Assembly (NCBI GenBank): GCA_963698435.1
Contig: CAVOQV010000017.1
Span: forward strand, 1-64,000
Origin: Sva-07 sp963698435
Lineage (GTDB): Bacteria > Actinomycetota > Acidimicrobiia > Acidimicrobiales > Ilumatobacteraceae
Length of the DNA: 64,000 bases
Reading direction: 5' to 3'
The notes under the pieces were generated by a model. It was not told the origin of the DNA. It did not search any database and was given only the letters and a program-made list of their open reading frames with translations. A program made the position numbers and the translations under genes. Positions 7,745 through 16,336 of the stretch are shown here, one piece after another (position 1 is the stretch's first letter; every line of letters starts with the position of its first letter).

Positions 7745-8926
7745 ATGCCACGACTCCAACCGCTGGACGCACCCCTCCGCTTCGGCATCTTCCTGCCACC
7801 CATGCACCGAACGGGGGTCAACCCGACACTGGCGCTGCAGCGCGACCTCGAACTGATGGAGCACCTGGACCGGCTCGGCTACGCCGAAGCCTGGATCGGT
7901 GAGCATCACTCCGCCGGCTCGGAGCTGATCGCCAGCCCGGAGGTGTTCATCGCCGCCGCCGCGGAACGCACCAAGCACATCAAACTCGGCACGGGTGTGA
8001 ACTCGCTGCCGTACCACCACCCGTTCATCCTTGCCGACCGCATCGTGATGCTCGACCACCTCACGCGGGGCCGGATGATGTTCGGTGCGGGACCCGGCCA
8101 GCTGACCTCCGATGCCATGATGCTCGGCATCGACCCGCTCCAACAGCGTCCGCGCATGGAGGAGTCGCTCGACGTGATGATGCGGCTGTTCGCCGGCGAG
8201 ACGGTGACAGCGACGACCGACTGGTTCACCTGCGACGAAGCGGTGCTGCAGATCCGCCCGTACAGCGACTTCGACATCGCGGTCGCTTCGACCATGTCGC
8301 CATCGGGCTCGAAGCTGGCCGGCCGCTACGGAACCGGGATGCTCTCGATCGCGGCAACCGAGCCGGCGGCCTTCGAGGTGCTCGACTACAACTTCAAGGT
8401 CTGGAACGAGGAGGCGACTCGCCACGGCCACGTCGTCGACCGTTCCAAGTGGCGCCTGATGGGCCCGATGCACATCGCCGAGACCGTCGAGCAGGCCAAG
8501 GAGAACTGCCGCTACGGACTGCAGTGGGTGTTCGAATACCTCAGCCACATCATCCCGCTGGGTGACCCCTCGGCCCCGCCACCACCCTCGGACTACGACG
8601 AGTTCGTCGATTACGCCAACGAATCGGGGCGCATGGTCATCGGAACGCCCGAGATGGCGATCGCCCAACTCGAGCGGCTGCAGGAGAAGGCGGGCGGGTT
8701 CGGGGCCTACCTCTTGCTCGGCGCGGACCTCGCCAACTGGCAGGCAACCAAGGACAGCTACGAACTCTTCGCCTACGAGGTGATGCCGCACTTCACCGGC
8801 CAGGCCGCCCCTGTCCAGGCGAGTTACGACAAGATCGTCGGGGCGGGATCGAAATGGGTCGACGCCACGCTGGGCGCGCAACTGACCGCCATCGCCGACT
8901 ACGAAGCCGAACGCTCCACCGGCTGA
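7745..8926 (+). CDS. LLM-class flavin monooxygenase, limonene 1,2-monooxygenase-like
   Basis: A 393-residue bacterial-luciferase-type enzyme. The N terminus LRFGIFLPPMHRTGVNPTLA, the AEAWIGEHHSAGSELIASPE motif, the NSLPYHHPFILADRIVMLDH stretch and GRMMFGAGPGQL are typical of the LimB subgroup, which uses FMNH2 and O2 to oxygenate cyclic monoterpenes. The length equals that of the family. It precedes a P450 on the same strand by 68 bp, so both probably act on one hydrophobic substrate. The substrate cannot be read from the sequence. LLM monooxygenases of other specificity are the main alternative. Confidence 0.85.
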   Translation: MPRLQPLDAPLRFGIFLPPMHRTGVNPTLALQRDLELMEHLDRLGYAEAWIGEHHSAGSELIASPEVFIAAAAERTKHIKLGTGVNSLPYHHPFILADRIVMLDHLTRGRMMFGAGPGQLTSDAMMLGIDPLQQRPRMEESLDVMMRLFAGETVTATTDWFTCDEAVLQIRPYSDFDIAVASTMSPSGSKLAGRYGTGMLSIAATEPAAFEVLDYNFKVWNEEATRHGHVVDRSKWRLMGPMHIAETVEQAKENCRYGLQWVFEYLSHIIPLGDPSAPPPPSDYDEFVDYANESGRMVIGTPEMAIAQLERLQEKAGGFGAYLLLGADLANWQATKDSYELFAYEVMPHFTGQAAPVQASYDKIVGAGSKWVDATLGAQLTAIADYEAERSTG

Positions 8927-8994
8927 ACCCGCCGATCGTCTCGGATCGTCCGGGGTCCGGAACCTGTGCTGTACTCGCCCGAGAGGTCTCGCTC

Positions 8995-10368
8995 ATGTCG
9001 TACCCGAAACACGTCAACCACGAACTCAGCCCGATGGCGTGCCCGGTCGGCCTCGACGACGTCGACCTGTTCGGCGACGGCGCGCAGGAACACTGGTACG
9101 AGGCCTACGAGATCCTCCACCGCGACGCCCCAGTCCTGCGGATCGAGGGTGGCGGCCTCACCCCCGGGTCGGACGCGTTCGTCCTCACCAAGCATGCCGA
9201 CGTGTCACGAGTGGTCCGGGATCCCGAACGGTTCCTCAGCCTGACCACGAAGCGGCTCGGTCAGCTCGCCGACCAGGGCCTCTCGCCGGAGGAGGCCTTC
9301 GCAACCCACCACAACCTGATGCAGGCGTCGATGCTGTCGCTGCGTCCGACGCAACAGCTCTACAACCGCCACCGCAAGGAACTCACCGATCCATGGGTCG
9401 GGCCGGGAGCGCTCCGCCACCGCGAGATGATCACGCACCACGCGAACGAGCTGCTCGATCAATGGATCGACGACCCCGAGGTCGAGTTCATCAGCCAGTT
9501 CGCTCGCCCGCTGCCGCAGCGGGTGATGGCGAGCATCCTCGGGTTCCCCCAGTCCGACATCCCACAGCTCGCCGAGTGGGGCGACGCCGTGGTGACGCCG
9601 TTCGTGCACGGCACCGGGCTCAAACACGAGCTGACGCCGGAACAGACCGCGGAGATGATCGCCCGCCTCGACGGTTTCCAGGACTACATCTACGACCACG
9701 TCACCGCGAAGCGCCGGGATCCACAGGACGACATGGTCAGCTTCCTGTGCGACGTGCACTACGAAGCGCTCGACCGGAAGCTGACCGACCTCGAGATCGC
9801 CGGGATCGTCCATGCGATGATCATCGGCGGCCTCGAGACGACGCAGTACGCGCTCGAGGAGCAGGCACAGTTGCTGTGCGAACACCCGGGCAGGTTCGAG
9901 GATCTCCGAGCCGATCGAACCAGGCTTCGATCCTTCGTCGAGGAGTCGATGCGGATGCGCTCGCCCACCCACGGGCTCTCGACGCGGATCACCGCGCACG
10001 ACGAGGTCTTCCAGGGCGTCGAGGTTCCGGCGGGCTCACTGCTGCACCTGCGCTTCGGCGCGGCCAACGTCGATCCGGACGAGTTCGACTGTCCGTTCGA
10101 CCTCGACCTCGACCGCGAGGCACTCAGCCGCCACGTCACGTTCTCGGCCGGGCCGCGCGTCTGCCCGGGCGCCACACTGTCACGCCTCGAACAACAGATC
10201 GCGTGGGGCGTGCTCCTCGACCGGCTCGACTCCATCGACTACGCCGACGGCAACAACTGGTTGCACCAGCCGGGGATCATGCTCGGCACGATCGAGCTGC
10301 ACCTCCGCATTCGCAGGGCCGAGACGCCGCTCTCGCTCGGGACGGGACGCACGCCGGCCTCCCCCTGA
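8995..10368 (+). CDS. cytochrome P450 monooxygenase
   Basis: A 457-residue class I bacterial P450. The I-helix oxygen-activation motif is IIGGLETTQ, the K-helix ExxR is EESMRMRSP, and the haem ligand loop is FSAGPRVCPGATLSRLE with the proximal Cys. It would need a ferredoxin and a reductase, neither of which is adjacent. The start at 8995 is chosen because MSYPKHVNHELSPMACPVGL agrees with soluble P450 N termini; the longer frame extends into the intergenic space. It follows the limonene-monooxygenase-like gene and ends in a tandem 17-bp repeat. It likely hydroxylates the same compound class; the substrate is unknown. Confidence 0.93.
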   Translation: MSYPKHVNHELSPMACPVGLDDVDLFGDGAQEHWYEAYEILHRDAPVLRIEGGGLTPGSDAFVLTKHADVSRVVRDPERFLSLTTKRLGQLADQGLSPEEAFATHHNLMQASMLSLRPTQQLYNRHRKELTDPWVGPGALRHREMITHHANELLDQWIDDPEVEFISQFARPLPQRVMASILGFPQSDIPQLAEWGDAVVTPFVHGTGLKHELTPEQTAEMIARLDGFQDYIYDHVTAKRRDPQDDMVSFLCDVHYEALDRKLTDLEIAGIVHAMIIGGLETTQYALEEQAQLLCEHPGRFEDLRADRTRLRSFVEESMRMRSPTHGLSTRITAHDEVFQGVEVPAGSLLHLRFGAANVDPDEFDCPFDLDLDREALSRHVTFSAGPRVCPGATLSRLEQQIAWGVLLDRLDSIDYADGNNWLHQPGIMLGTIELHLRIRRAETPLSLGTGRTPASP

Positions 10369-10419
10369 TCCCGGCCTCCCCCTGATCCCGGCCTCCCCCG
10401 ATCCCGGCACCGCCCGATC
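10354..10419. repeat. short tandem repeat, four 16-17 bp units
   Basis: Two perfect copies of CCGGCCTCCCCCTGATC (10354-10370 and 10371-10387) are followed by a 16-bp copy lacking one T and a diverged fourth copy. The stop codon of the P450 lies in the first unit. The array fills the space between convergent P450 and GST-like genes and could lengthen or shorten by slippage without affecting the P450 protein beyond its tail. Confidence 0.75.
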
Positions 10420-10443
10420 GGCGCACCGCACGGATCGGTCGGC

Positions 10444-11475
10444 TCAGCGGAACAACTGCTCGCAGCCGGTGCCGGCGAGCACCGAGTCGACCCGGGACCT
10501 GTCGCCGGGGTCGAGCGCTGCGTACTCGGCCCGGAGCCAGTGCAGGCACTTGCCCTGGTAGCCGAACGGCGCCTGGCGGTACTCGCGCCCGTCGAGATCG
10601 CACACGACCTCGTCGAGGCCGGACCCCAGAGCGTGCGCATTGGCCACCATGAACGGGGCGTAGGTGCGGCCGATCTCCGCCAACAGCTGGTGCGTGCCCG
10701 GATCGAGCGCGTCGAGCGACGACCACCCGTCGTCGGCGACCGGCAGCCACGCGAGGTCGTCCATCCGTTCGACCCAGTTGACGACCTTCGGCGCGACCTC
10801 GACGGCGACGGCCGCGGGCGTCGGGTCCCAACGCACCAGCTGGGTCAACTGTCCGTAGAGGCCGAAGTCGCCGCGGCCCGGGCGGTCGCCGAGCATGAAG
10901 TCGCCGGTCGCGAACCTGGCCTGCATCGCCTCGAGCACCCGGCGGTACGACGCTTCGATCAACGGGGCGTTCCAGTCGGTCGAACCGACGAGCGCCCGTC
11001 GATCGATCTGACGCCGCGTGATGAACCGGTAGGTCGTCTGTGCGCCGTCGGAGTCGAGCTGCAGATTGCTCGACAGCGGGAGCAGCCGGCCCGCCTTGTC
11101 GATGTCGGCCTGGTACGCCCAGCGGTAGTGGTACATCGCCTTGGTCAGCCACTCGTCGGCGAAGTCCTCGATCAGCGAGTCGATCATCGTCAGCGCCGGA
11201 TCGGCGGGAACCAGGCTCCGACCGTCGACTTCCGTCTCGAGCCGCATGATCTGCGGCGACGAGTCGACGGTGACCTCGCGGTAGCCCTCGCCCTCGGGGT
11301 CGGGGTAGGCGATGACCGGAATGATCCGCACCGGTGGTTCCGGCAGGTCGTCCCATTTCGAGTCGCGGAACATCCATCGGAACGGGATGTGGCGATAGCG
11401 CAGGACACCGCGGATCTTGAGCGTGTAGGGCGAGCCGTACTGGCCAGCGAGCACGATCGGCGGATTGGTGGTCAC
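10444..11475 (-). CDS. glutathione S-transferase-like protein (thioredoxin-fold N terminus)
   Basis: A 343-residue protein. Residues 5-80 look like a GST N-terminal thioredoxin fold: IVLAGQYGSPYTLKIRGVLR, then the cis-Pro strand VRIIPVIAYPDPEG and the SPQIMRLE helix start. The rest is an alpha-helical GST-C-like domain with GDFMLGDRPGRGDFGLYGQL. Actinobacteria of this type often lack glutathione, so the thiol partner may be mycothiol or none. The GTG start at 11475 is preferred because the upstream part of the frame re-reads another small gene. It follows that small membrane protein gene by 10 bp, suggesting one operon. Confidence 0.72.
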   Translation of the reverse strand: MTTNPPIVLAGQYGSPYTLKIRGVLRYRHIPFRWMFRDSKWDDLPEPPVRIIPVIAYPDPEGEGYREVTVDSSPQIMRLETEVDGRSLVPADPALTMIDSLIEDFADEWLTKAMYHYRWAYQADIDKAGRLLPLSSNLQLDSDGAQTTYRFITRRQIDRRALVGSTDWNAPLIEASYRRVLEAMQARFATGDFMLGDRPGRGDFGLYGQLTQLVRWDPTPAAVAVEVAPKVVNWVERMDDLAWLPVADDGWSSLDALDPGTHQLLAEIGRTYAPFMVANAHALGSGLDEVVCDLDGREYRQAPFGYQGKCLHWLRAEYAALDPGDRSRVDSVLAGTGCEQLFR

Positions 11476-11485
11476 CGGGCCATCA

Positions 11486-11653
11486 TCACGGCGGAGCTGT
11501 CGCACCGTCGAGACGGGCCTGCAGGCGGGCGCGCAGCTCGTCGGGTGGGAGCTCGGCCCAGGCTCGCCGCTGACGCTGGCGGTACACGGCGACCCCGGTT
11601 GCGCCGAGCACGGCGACGACGCCGGCGACACCCAGGAGCTTGGCCCACCTCAC
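11486..11653 (-). CDS. 55-residue single-pass membrane protein
   Basis: A GTG start is followed by WAKLLGVAGVVAVLGATGVA, one hydrophobic helix at residues 4-23. An Arg-rich stop-transfer (YRQRQRRAW) and an amphipathic tail with ELPPDELRARLQARLDG come next. This architecture and tail are common in small actinobacterial membrane proteins of unknown role. Codon use has the strong third-position GC of real genes. It lies 10 bp upstream of the GST-like gene and is divergent from the YiiX-like gene, whose start is only about 13 bp away, so the two promoters must overlap the coding starts. Confidence 0.65.
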   Translation of the reverse strand: MRWAKLLGVAGVVAVLGATGVAVYRQRQRRAWAELPPDELRARLQARLDGATAPP

Positions 11654-11666
11654 GATCACCTACGTT

Positions 11667-12314
11667 ATGGCCTCGATGGCTGCCTCCATGACGCTTCGTG
11701 ACGCGGTCGACGGCGCGGCGACGGGCGACGTGTGGCTCTTCCGCGGACGATCGGTGGCGGATCGGGCGATCCGACTGTTCACGAACAGCCCGGTCAATCA
11801 CGTCGGCATGGTGCTCACCATCGACGACCTGCCACCGCTGATCTGGCACGCGGAGCTCGGCGCGAGCATGCCCAACGTGTGGACGGGCGAACGTGATCGT
11901 GGCGCGCAGCTCCACCGCCTGGACCGTGCCGTGAGCGTGTGGACGAACCGCTACGGCCAACAGCCCTGGTTCCGCCAGATCGACATCGACGCCACCGAGA
12001 CCATGGAGAACGCCGCACTGTCCGTCGTCGCCGAGTACAGCGGGCGGGGCTTCCCGAGCACGAAGACACTCGCTCGGCACTGGCTCGCCGGCCGCGCCCG
12101 CCGCCACGTGTCGCTGACCGACGTGTACTGCGCCGAGCTGGTCGCGGTCACCTACGAGCGGATGGGTCTGCTCGGAGCCGATCGACCACCGAACTGGTAC
12201 GACCCGGGCAGGTTCTGGAGCGGCGACCGACTGCAGCTCATCGGCGCCGAGCTGGGCCCCGAGATCCACGTCACCGACGTTCCGCCCGTCGACGACCGCT
12301 GGCGCGACGGCTAG
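11667..12314 (+). CDS. YiiX/permuted NlpC-P60-like cysteine hydrolase
   Basis: A protein of about 215 residues with the permuted papain-like layout. GDVWLFRGRS and FTNSPVNHVGMVL carry the early His. A long middle insertion follows, and then LTDVYCAELVAVTYERMGLL carries the catalytic Cys in a helix. Family members are putative amidases or lipid hydrolases. A TACGTT box at 11661-11666 lies just ahead of three in-frame ATGs (11667, 11676, 11688), so a leaderless transcript is likely and the exact start is uncertain. The TAG stop forms the first three bases of the terminator palindrome. Confidence 0.72.
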   Translation: MASMAASMTLRDAVDGAATGDVWLFRGRSVADRAIRLFTNSPVNHVGMVLTIDDLPPLIWHAELGASMPNVWTGERDRGAQLHRLDRAVSVWTNRYGQQPWFRQIDIDATETMENAALSVVAEYSGRGFPSTKTLARHWLAGRARRHVSLTDVYCAELVAVTYERMGLLGADRPPNWYDPGRFWSGDRLQLIGAELGPEIHVTDVPPVDDRWRDG

Positions 12315-12350
12315 ACGTACACGATGTGCCTGGCACATCGTGTCCGTCTA
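12312..12350. terminator. bidirectional 19-bp inverted repeat containing both stop codons
   Basis: TAGACG-t-ACACGATGTGCC on the left pairs with GGCACATCGTGT-c-CGTCTA on the right around T12331, with one mismatch. The outermost bases are the TAG stop of the plus-strand YiiX-like gene and, on the other strand, the TAG stop of the SDR gene. There is no T-tract, so it is a symmetrical hairpin rather than a classical intrinsic terminator. It separates two convergent genes. Confidence 0.7.
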
Positions 12351-13100
12351 CAGATTCGTCATGCCGCCGTCGACGCGGATGACCTGGCCGGTGACGTAGG
12401 CGGCCTTGCTCGAGGCCAGGAAGCAGGCGACGTCCGCGATTTCATCTGCCGTGCCCCATCGCCCGAGCGGCACGCTTTTCACGAAGTTCTTCCGCACGGC
12501 GTCCTCGCCGAGCCGGTCGAAGGTCGGCTCCCACATCTCGGTGTCGACGAGTCCGGGCGCGACCGCGTTGACGCGCACCCCTTTCGACGCCCACTCGTTG
12601 GCGAGGTTCTTCGTCAGCGTGTTCAGCCCACCCTTCGATGCCGCATACGCCCCCTGGGTGCCGCCGGCACCGGTGGCAGCGGTCGAGGTGATGTTGACGA
12701 TCGAACCCTGCGAGGCGAACAGCGGTTTGGCGAACGCCGAGCAGAGCATGAATGCCTGGCGGAGGTTGACGAACAGCGTCTCGTCGATCGCGTCGCCGGT
12801 CACCTTCGACGCGGGCTGGTTGCGCTCGACCGCCGCGTTGTTCACCAACACGTCGAGGCCACCGAAGGCATCGAGGACCGCCGTGGAGATCTGCTCGATC
12901 GCCGCGTGTTCCGAGAGGTCGGCGGCGATCACCAGCGGATCGTTCGTGAGCTCGGCCGCGATCGCGTCGAGCCGCTCGGCGCTGCGTGCCACCAGCGCCA
13001 CACGGGCACCGCCCGCGTCCAGCTGGCGGGCGATCGCCTCACCGATGCCACGGCTCGCGCCGGTCACGACGGCTCGCGTGCCGGCGAAGTCGAACGACAT
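12348..13100 (-). CDS. short-chain dehydrogenase/reductase (classical SDR)
   Basis: A 250-residue Rossmann-fold oxidoreductase. The NAD(P) motif is TGASRGIGEAIA (TGxxxGIG). The structural NNA appears in DVLVNNAAVERN. Catalytic Ser lies in NITSTAATG and the Y-x-x-x-K in YAASKGGLNTLTKNL. The C terminus carries VTGQVIRVDGG. It interconverts an alcohol and a ketone or reduces 3-oxoacyl-CoA-type substrates. It sits 3 bp downstream of an LLM oxidoreductase gene in the same operon. The substrate is not determinable. Confidence 0.9.
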   Translation of the reverse strand: MSFDFAGTRAVVTGASRGIGEAIARQLDAGGARVALVARSAERLDAIAAELTNDPLVIAADLSEHAAIEQISTAVLDAFGGLDVLVNNAAVERNQPASKVTGDAIDETLFVNLRQAFMLCSAFAKPLFASQGSIVNITSTAATGAGGTQGAYAASKGGLNTLTKNLANEWASKGVRVNAVAPGLVDTEMWEPTFDRLGEDAVRKNFVKSVPLGRWGTADEIADVACFLASSKAAYVTGQVIRVDGGMTNL

Positions 13101-13103
13101 GGC

Positions 13104-14042
13104 TCAGGTCCCGGCGAGCGCAGCGACGACGGGGGCGAACGCCTCGAACACGTCGGACTGCACGGTGACGTACGACCCCTGCCACCGCTCGCGCTGCTCG
13201 ACCAGTTCGTCGGCGAGCTGCTCGGCCGACCCGACCAGCGAGTGCGGGCTCGCCAGCAGCGTCGCCGCGTCCATGCCCATCGAACCTCCGACCTTGGCGG
13301 CCACGGTGTCGCGGTCGTCGGTGACGACGGTGAAGAACTTGAGGATGCTGATCTCGATGTCGTCGAAGCGATCGCCGGCTGCCGCGCGCACCCAGCCGAG
13401 CTTTTCGTCGGTGGCGTCGGCCGACAGCGACGCGATCGCCTCGGCACCGAACTTGCCCTCGCCGACGTTGGGGTTGACGCCGACGATGTCGACCAATCGG
13501 GCGGCCGTCGACAGCACTCGTTTCGAGCCGCCACCGACCACGAGCGGTGGCCCGCCCGCCTGGACGGGCTTGGGCAGACCGTTCATCTCGGTGATCGTGT
13601 AGTGCTCGCCGTCGAACGAGAAGGCGTCGTCGCCCCAGAGCCCGCGCAGCACCGTGATGGCTTCGATCATCCGGTCGATGCGCACGCCGGCGCGGTCGTG
13701 GGCGATGCCCGTCCACGTGTAGTCGTTGGTCATCCAGCCGGCACCGACACCGACCTCGAGCCGCCCGTCGCTGAGCAGATCGAGCGTGGCGGTCTCCTTG
13801 GCCAGGACGGCCGGATGCCGGAAGTCGTTCGCGAAGACCAACGACCCGACCCGCAGAGTGTCGGTCACCGCCGCGGCCGTCGACAGCGCCGCGATCGGCG
13901 AGAGCTGATCACCGAAGTGGTCGGGCATCACCAGCGTGGAGTAGCCGAGTGCCTCGGCCTTCTTCGCTGTGTCAGTCCAGTCGGACGACGAGCGGGCCTT
14001 GGAGGCCAGGACCCCGAAGCGGAATGGTCGGGGATGTGTCAC
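13104..14042 (-). CDS. LLM-class F420-dependent oxidoreductase (TIGR03621-like)
   Basis: A 312-residue TIM-barrel enzyme. It begins FRFGVLASKARSSSDWTDTA. It contains GYSTLVMPDHFGDQLSPIAAL, VGSLVFANDFRHPAVLAKE, TLDLLSDGRLEVGVGAGWM and a GGSKRVLSTAARLVDIVGVN block, the order found in mycobacterial F420 LLM proteins. The GTG start at 14042 has a near-ideal AGGAGG site a few bases upstream. It is the first gene of a two-gene unit with the SDR. A truncated paralogue is present at 56 kb. Confidence 0.88.
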   Translation of the reverse strand: MTHPRPFRFGVLASKARSSSDWTDTAKKAEALGYSTLVMPDHFGDQLSPIAALSTAAAVTDTLRVGSLVFANDFRHPAVLAKETATLDLLSDGRLEVGVGAGWMTNDYTWTGIAHDRAGVRIDRMIEAITVLRGLWGDDAFSFDGEHYTITEMNGLPKPVQAGGPPLVVGGGSKRVLSTAARLVDIVGVNPNVGEGKFGAEAIASLSADATDEKLGWVRAAAGDRFDDIEISILKFFTVVTDDRDTVAAKVGGSMGMDAATLLASPHSLVGSAEQLADELVEQRERWQGSYVTVQSDVFEAFAPVVAALAGT

Positions 14043-14215
14043 GACCGCACCTCCTGATCGTGTTCGTCGTTCATCATCGTGTTCGTCGTCATGGTGTCGC
14101 ACACTGGGAGCCTCATACCGGGCGAGCCTGCCACATCGCCGCCCGACTGCTGGGATCGTCGTGCCGACCGCGCTCCGGCCCGCTGCCGGGTGGCCGGACG
14201 GGCGACACTCTCGAC

Positions 14216-15079
14216 ATGACCGAACAGCGCCACGGCATGGTGACAGGCAAGACCGCGATCGTGACCGGAGGAGCCAGCGGGTTGGGTGAGGCCACCTGCG
14301 GGCTCCTGGTCCGCGAAGGCGCCCGCGTGGTCGTCGCCGACATCCAGGACGCCAAGGGAGAAGACGTCGCAGCCGAACTCGGCGATGCGGCGGTCTTCCG
14401 GCACGTCGACGTGACATCGGAGGAGGCGATCCGATCCGTTGTGGACGAGACCGTCGACCGTTGGGGTCGACTCGACTGCATGTTCAACAACGCCGGAATC
14501 GTCGGGTCGGTCGGCCCCATCGACGAGACGCCGCTCGACGAGTGGCAGTTCTCGATCGACGTGCTCCTCACGTCGGTGTTCCTCGGGTCGAAACACGCGG
14601 CCCGGGTGATGAAGCAGCAGGGGTTCGGTGTGATTTTGTCGACCAGTTCGGTGGCGGGCATCCAGGGCGGGCTGGGTCCTCACGCCTACAACATGGCCAA
14701 GACGGCGATCGTCGGGTTCACCAAGAACCTCGCCGCCGAACTCGGGCCGTTCGGGGTACGCGCGAATGCGATCGCGCCGGGCAAGCACAACACCCCGATG
14801 AACGCCGACGTGCTGTTCGGCGACCCTGAGGCCCTCGAGCGATCGCTCGAGTACTTCGCCACGAAGGCGACGCCGCTGAAGGGGCGACCGGGCCTCGCCG
14901 ACGACATCGCCGAGGCCGCCGTGTGGCTCATGTCGGATCGGGCCGGGTTCGTCAGCGGACACACGCTGGTGGTCGACGGTGGCCTGACCACCGGGTCGGT
15001 GGAGGGCGCCGCGCCGGGCAGAGGAAGATTCGCGACCCACGGGCCGATGCTTCGCGAGGGAGGCCGGCGGGGTCTCTGA
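14216..15079 (+). CDS. short-chain dehydrogenase/reductase
   Basis: A 287-residue SDR. The cofactor motif is TGGASGLGEATCGLL, with an acidic residue after beta-2 (VVVADIQD) favouring NAD+. FNNAGIVGSV, STSSVAG and YNMAKTAIVGFTKNL supply NNAG, Ser and YxxxK. A C-terminal extension beyond VDGGLTTGS of about 25 basic residues is unusual. It is divergent from the LLM gene at 14042 and convergent with the amidohydrolase ending at 15101. It probably oxidises a secondary alcohol in the surrounding degradation region. Confidence 0.88.
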   Translation: MTEQRHGMVTGKTAIVTGGASGLGEATCGLLVREGARVVVADIQDAKGEDVAAELGDAAVFRHVDVTSEEAIRSVVDETVDRWGRLDCMFNNAGIVGSVGPIDETPLDEWQFSIDVLLTSVFLGSKHAARVMKQQGFGVILSTSSVAGIQGGLGPHAYNMAKTAIVGFTKNLAAELGPFGVRANAIAPGKHNTPMNADVLFGDPEALERSLEYFATKATPLKGRPGLADDIAEAAVWLMSDRAGFVSGHTLVVDGGLTTGSVEGAAPGRGRFATHGPMLREGGRRGL

Positions 15080-15100
15080 CGCGTCACCGCAGCAACGGTG

Positions 15101-16336
15101 TCACCGGAGCAGATCGGTGAACAGTCGACCGGCCTTCATCACGGTGACGATCCGCTCCTCGTGCTGCAGCACCGTGATGTCGCGTGTCGGGTCACCGTCG
15201 ACGATTACGAGGTCGGCGATGGTGCCCACCTCCAACGTGCCGAGCATTCCCGACGGGTCCATCGCGAGACCACCATCACGAGTCGCGCACAGCAGCGCTT
15301 CTCCCGGTGACATCCCGAACAGTTCGACGAAGTACTCGAGGTCCTTCGCGTTGGTGCCGTGCGGCGTGATCGACAGTCCGTAATCGCCACCGATCAGCAG
15401 GCGGACACCGGCCTCGCGCAGCCGCTTCACGGCCCCGATCGTCTCGTCGAGTTCGCGCTGGTAGCCACGCGCCTCCATCATCGCCCGGCTCAGGCCGATC
15501 TCGTGACCACGTTCGAGCAACTGGACCTCCCAAGCGATGCCGGGCCCGACGAACAGTCGATCGCGTGCGTCGGCGAGCATCTCGACCGCCTCGTCGTCGA
15601 GGAAGTTGGCATGGCCGACGAAGTCGACCCCGTGACGCACCGCCTGCTTCACCGCGGCCGCCGACCTCGCGTGGCAGGCGACGCGCAGGTTGCGGAGATG
15701 GGCCTCGTCGCACGCTGCGGCGACCTCGTCGTCGGTGTAGCTGAGCACGCCGGGTCGCGCATGTGCCGACAGCTCCTCCCCGTCGAGGAAGATCTTCACG
15801 ACGTCCGCACCGGCCTTGGCCACCTCACGCACCGCCGCGCGCACCGCCCACGGTCCGTCGGCGATCCGCTTGCGCCCCTCGCTGCCGGGCTCCTTCGCGT
15901 CGGCGTTGCTTCCCGTCGACCCGACGTCGCGCTCCGATGCCAACAGCCGCGGGCCGGGTACGCGGCCCGCGTTGATCGCCGTGCGCAGGTGCACGTCGAT
16001 GCCCTGCGCCGACCCGAAGCTGATCGCCGAAGTGAATCCGAAGCGGAGCAGCGTGCGTGCGTTGTCGACCGCGTCGAGCATGGCGATCGGTACCGGCTGG
16101 CGGTCGAGCTGGCTGGGGTGGGCGTTCGAGTACGACAGGTGGACGTGCGACTCGGTCATCCCGGGCATCACGAACCTGCCGCCGACGTCGACCTGCTCGG
16201 CGCCATCCACCGGCGCCGCGGACATGGGACCCGACCACTCGATCCGGTCGCCGTCGATCAGCACGCCTCCGTCGTCGAGCACGGTCTCGTCGACCGCGGT
16301 GAACAGTCGGGCATTGGTGAACCAGATCCGGCTCAT
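15101..16336 (-). CDS. metal-dependent amidohydrolase (imidazolonepropionase/prolidase-like)
   Basis: A 411-residue amidohydrolase. After an N-terminal composite beta domain the first metal ligands appear in GMTESHVHLSY (HxH). A bridging Lys lies in DVVKIFLDGEE, and the next His in VACHARSAAAVKQAVRHG and VDFVGHAN. A GGDYGLSITPHG segment supplies the late Asp region, and the C terminus returns to the beta domain with TIADLVIVDGDPT. The family hydrolyses cyclic amides, dipeptides or similar bonds. Its start overlaps the end of the next upstream gene by 4 bp, forming a three-gene operon with an ACMSD-like hydrolase and an ABM protein. Confidence 0.85.
   Translation of the reverse strand: MSRIWFTNARLFTAVDETVLDDGGVLIDGDRIEWSGPMSAAPVDGAEQVDVGGRFVMPGMTESHVHLSYSNAHPSQLDRQPVPIAMLDAVDNARTLLRFGFTSAISFGSAQGIDVHLRTAINAGRVPGPRLLASERDVGSTGSNADAKEPGSEGRKRIADGPWAVRAAVREVAKAGADVVKIFLDGEELSAHARPGVLSYTDDEVAAACDEAHLRNLRVACHARSAAAVKQAVRHGVDFVGHANFLDDEAVEMLADARDRLFVGPGIAWEVQLLERGHEIGLSRAMMEARGYQRELDETIGAVKRLREAGVRLLIGGDYGLSITPHGTNAKDLEYFVELFGMSPGEALLCATRDGGLAMDPSGMLGTLEVGTIADLVIVDGDPTRDITVLQHEERIVTVMKAGRLFTDLLR

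Noticed and set aside
7745..8926. Naming the LLM enzyme limB
   Set aside because: Similarity is at subgroup level; no epoxide hydrolase (limA) or terpene gene is adjacent.
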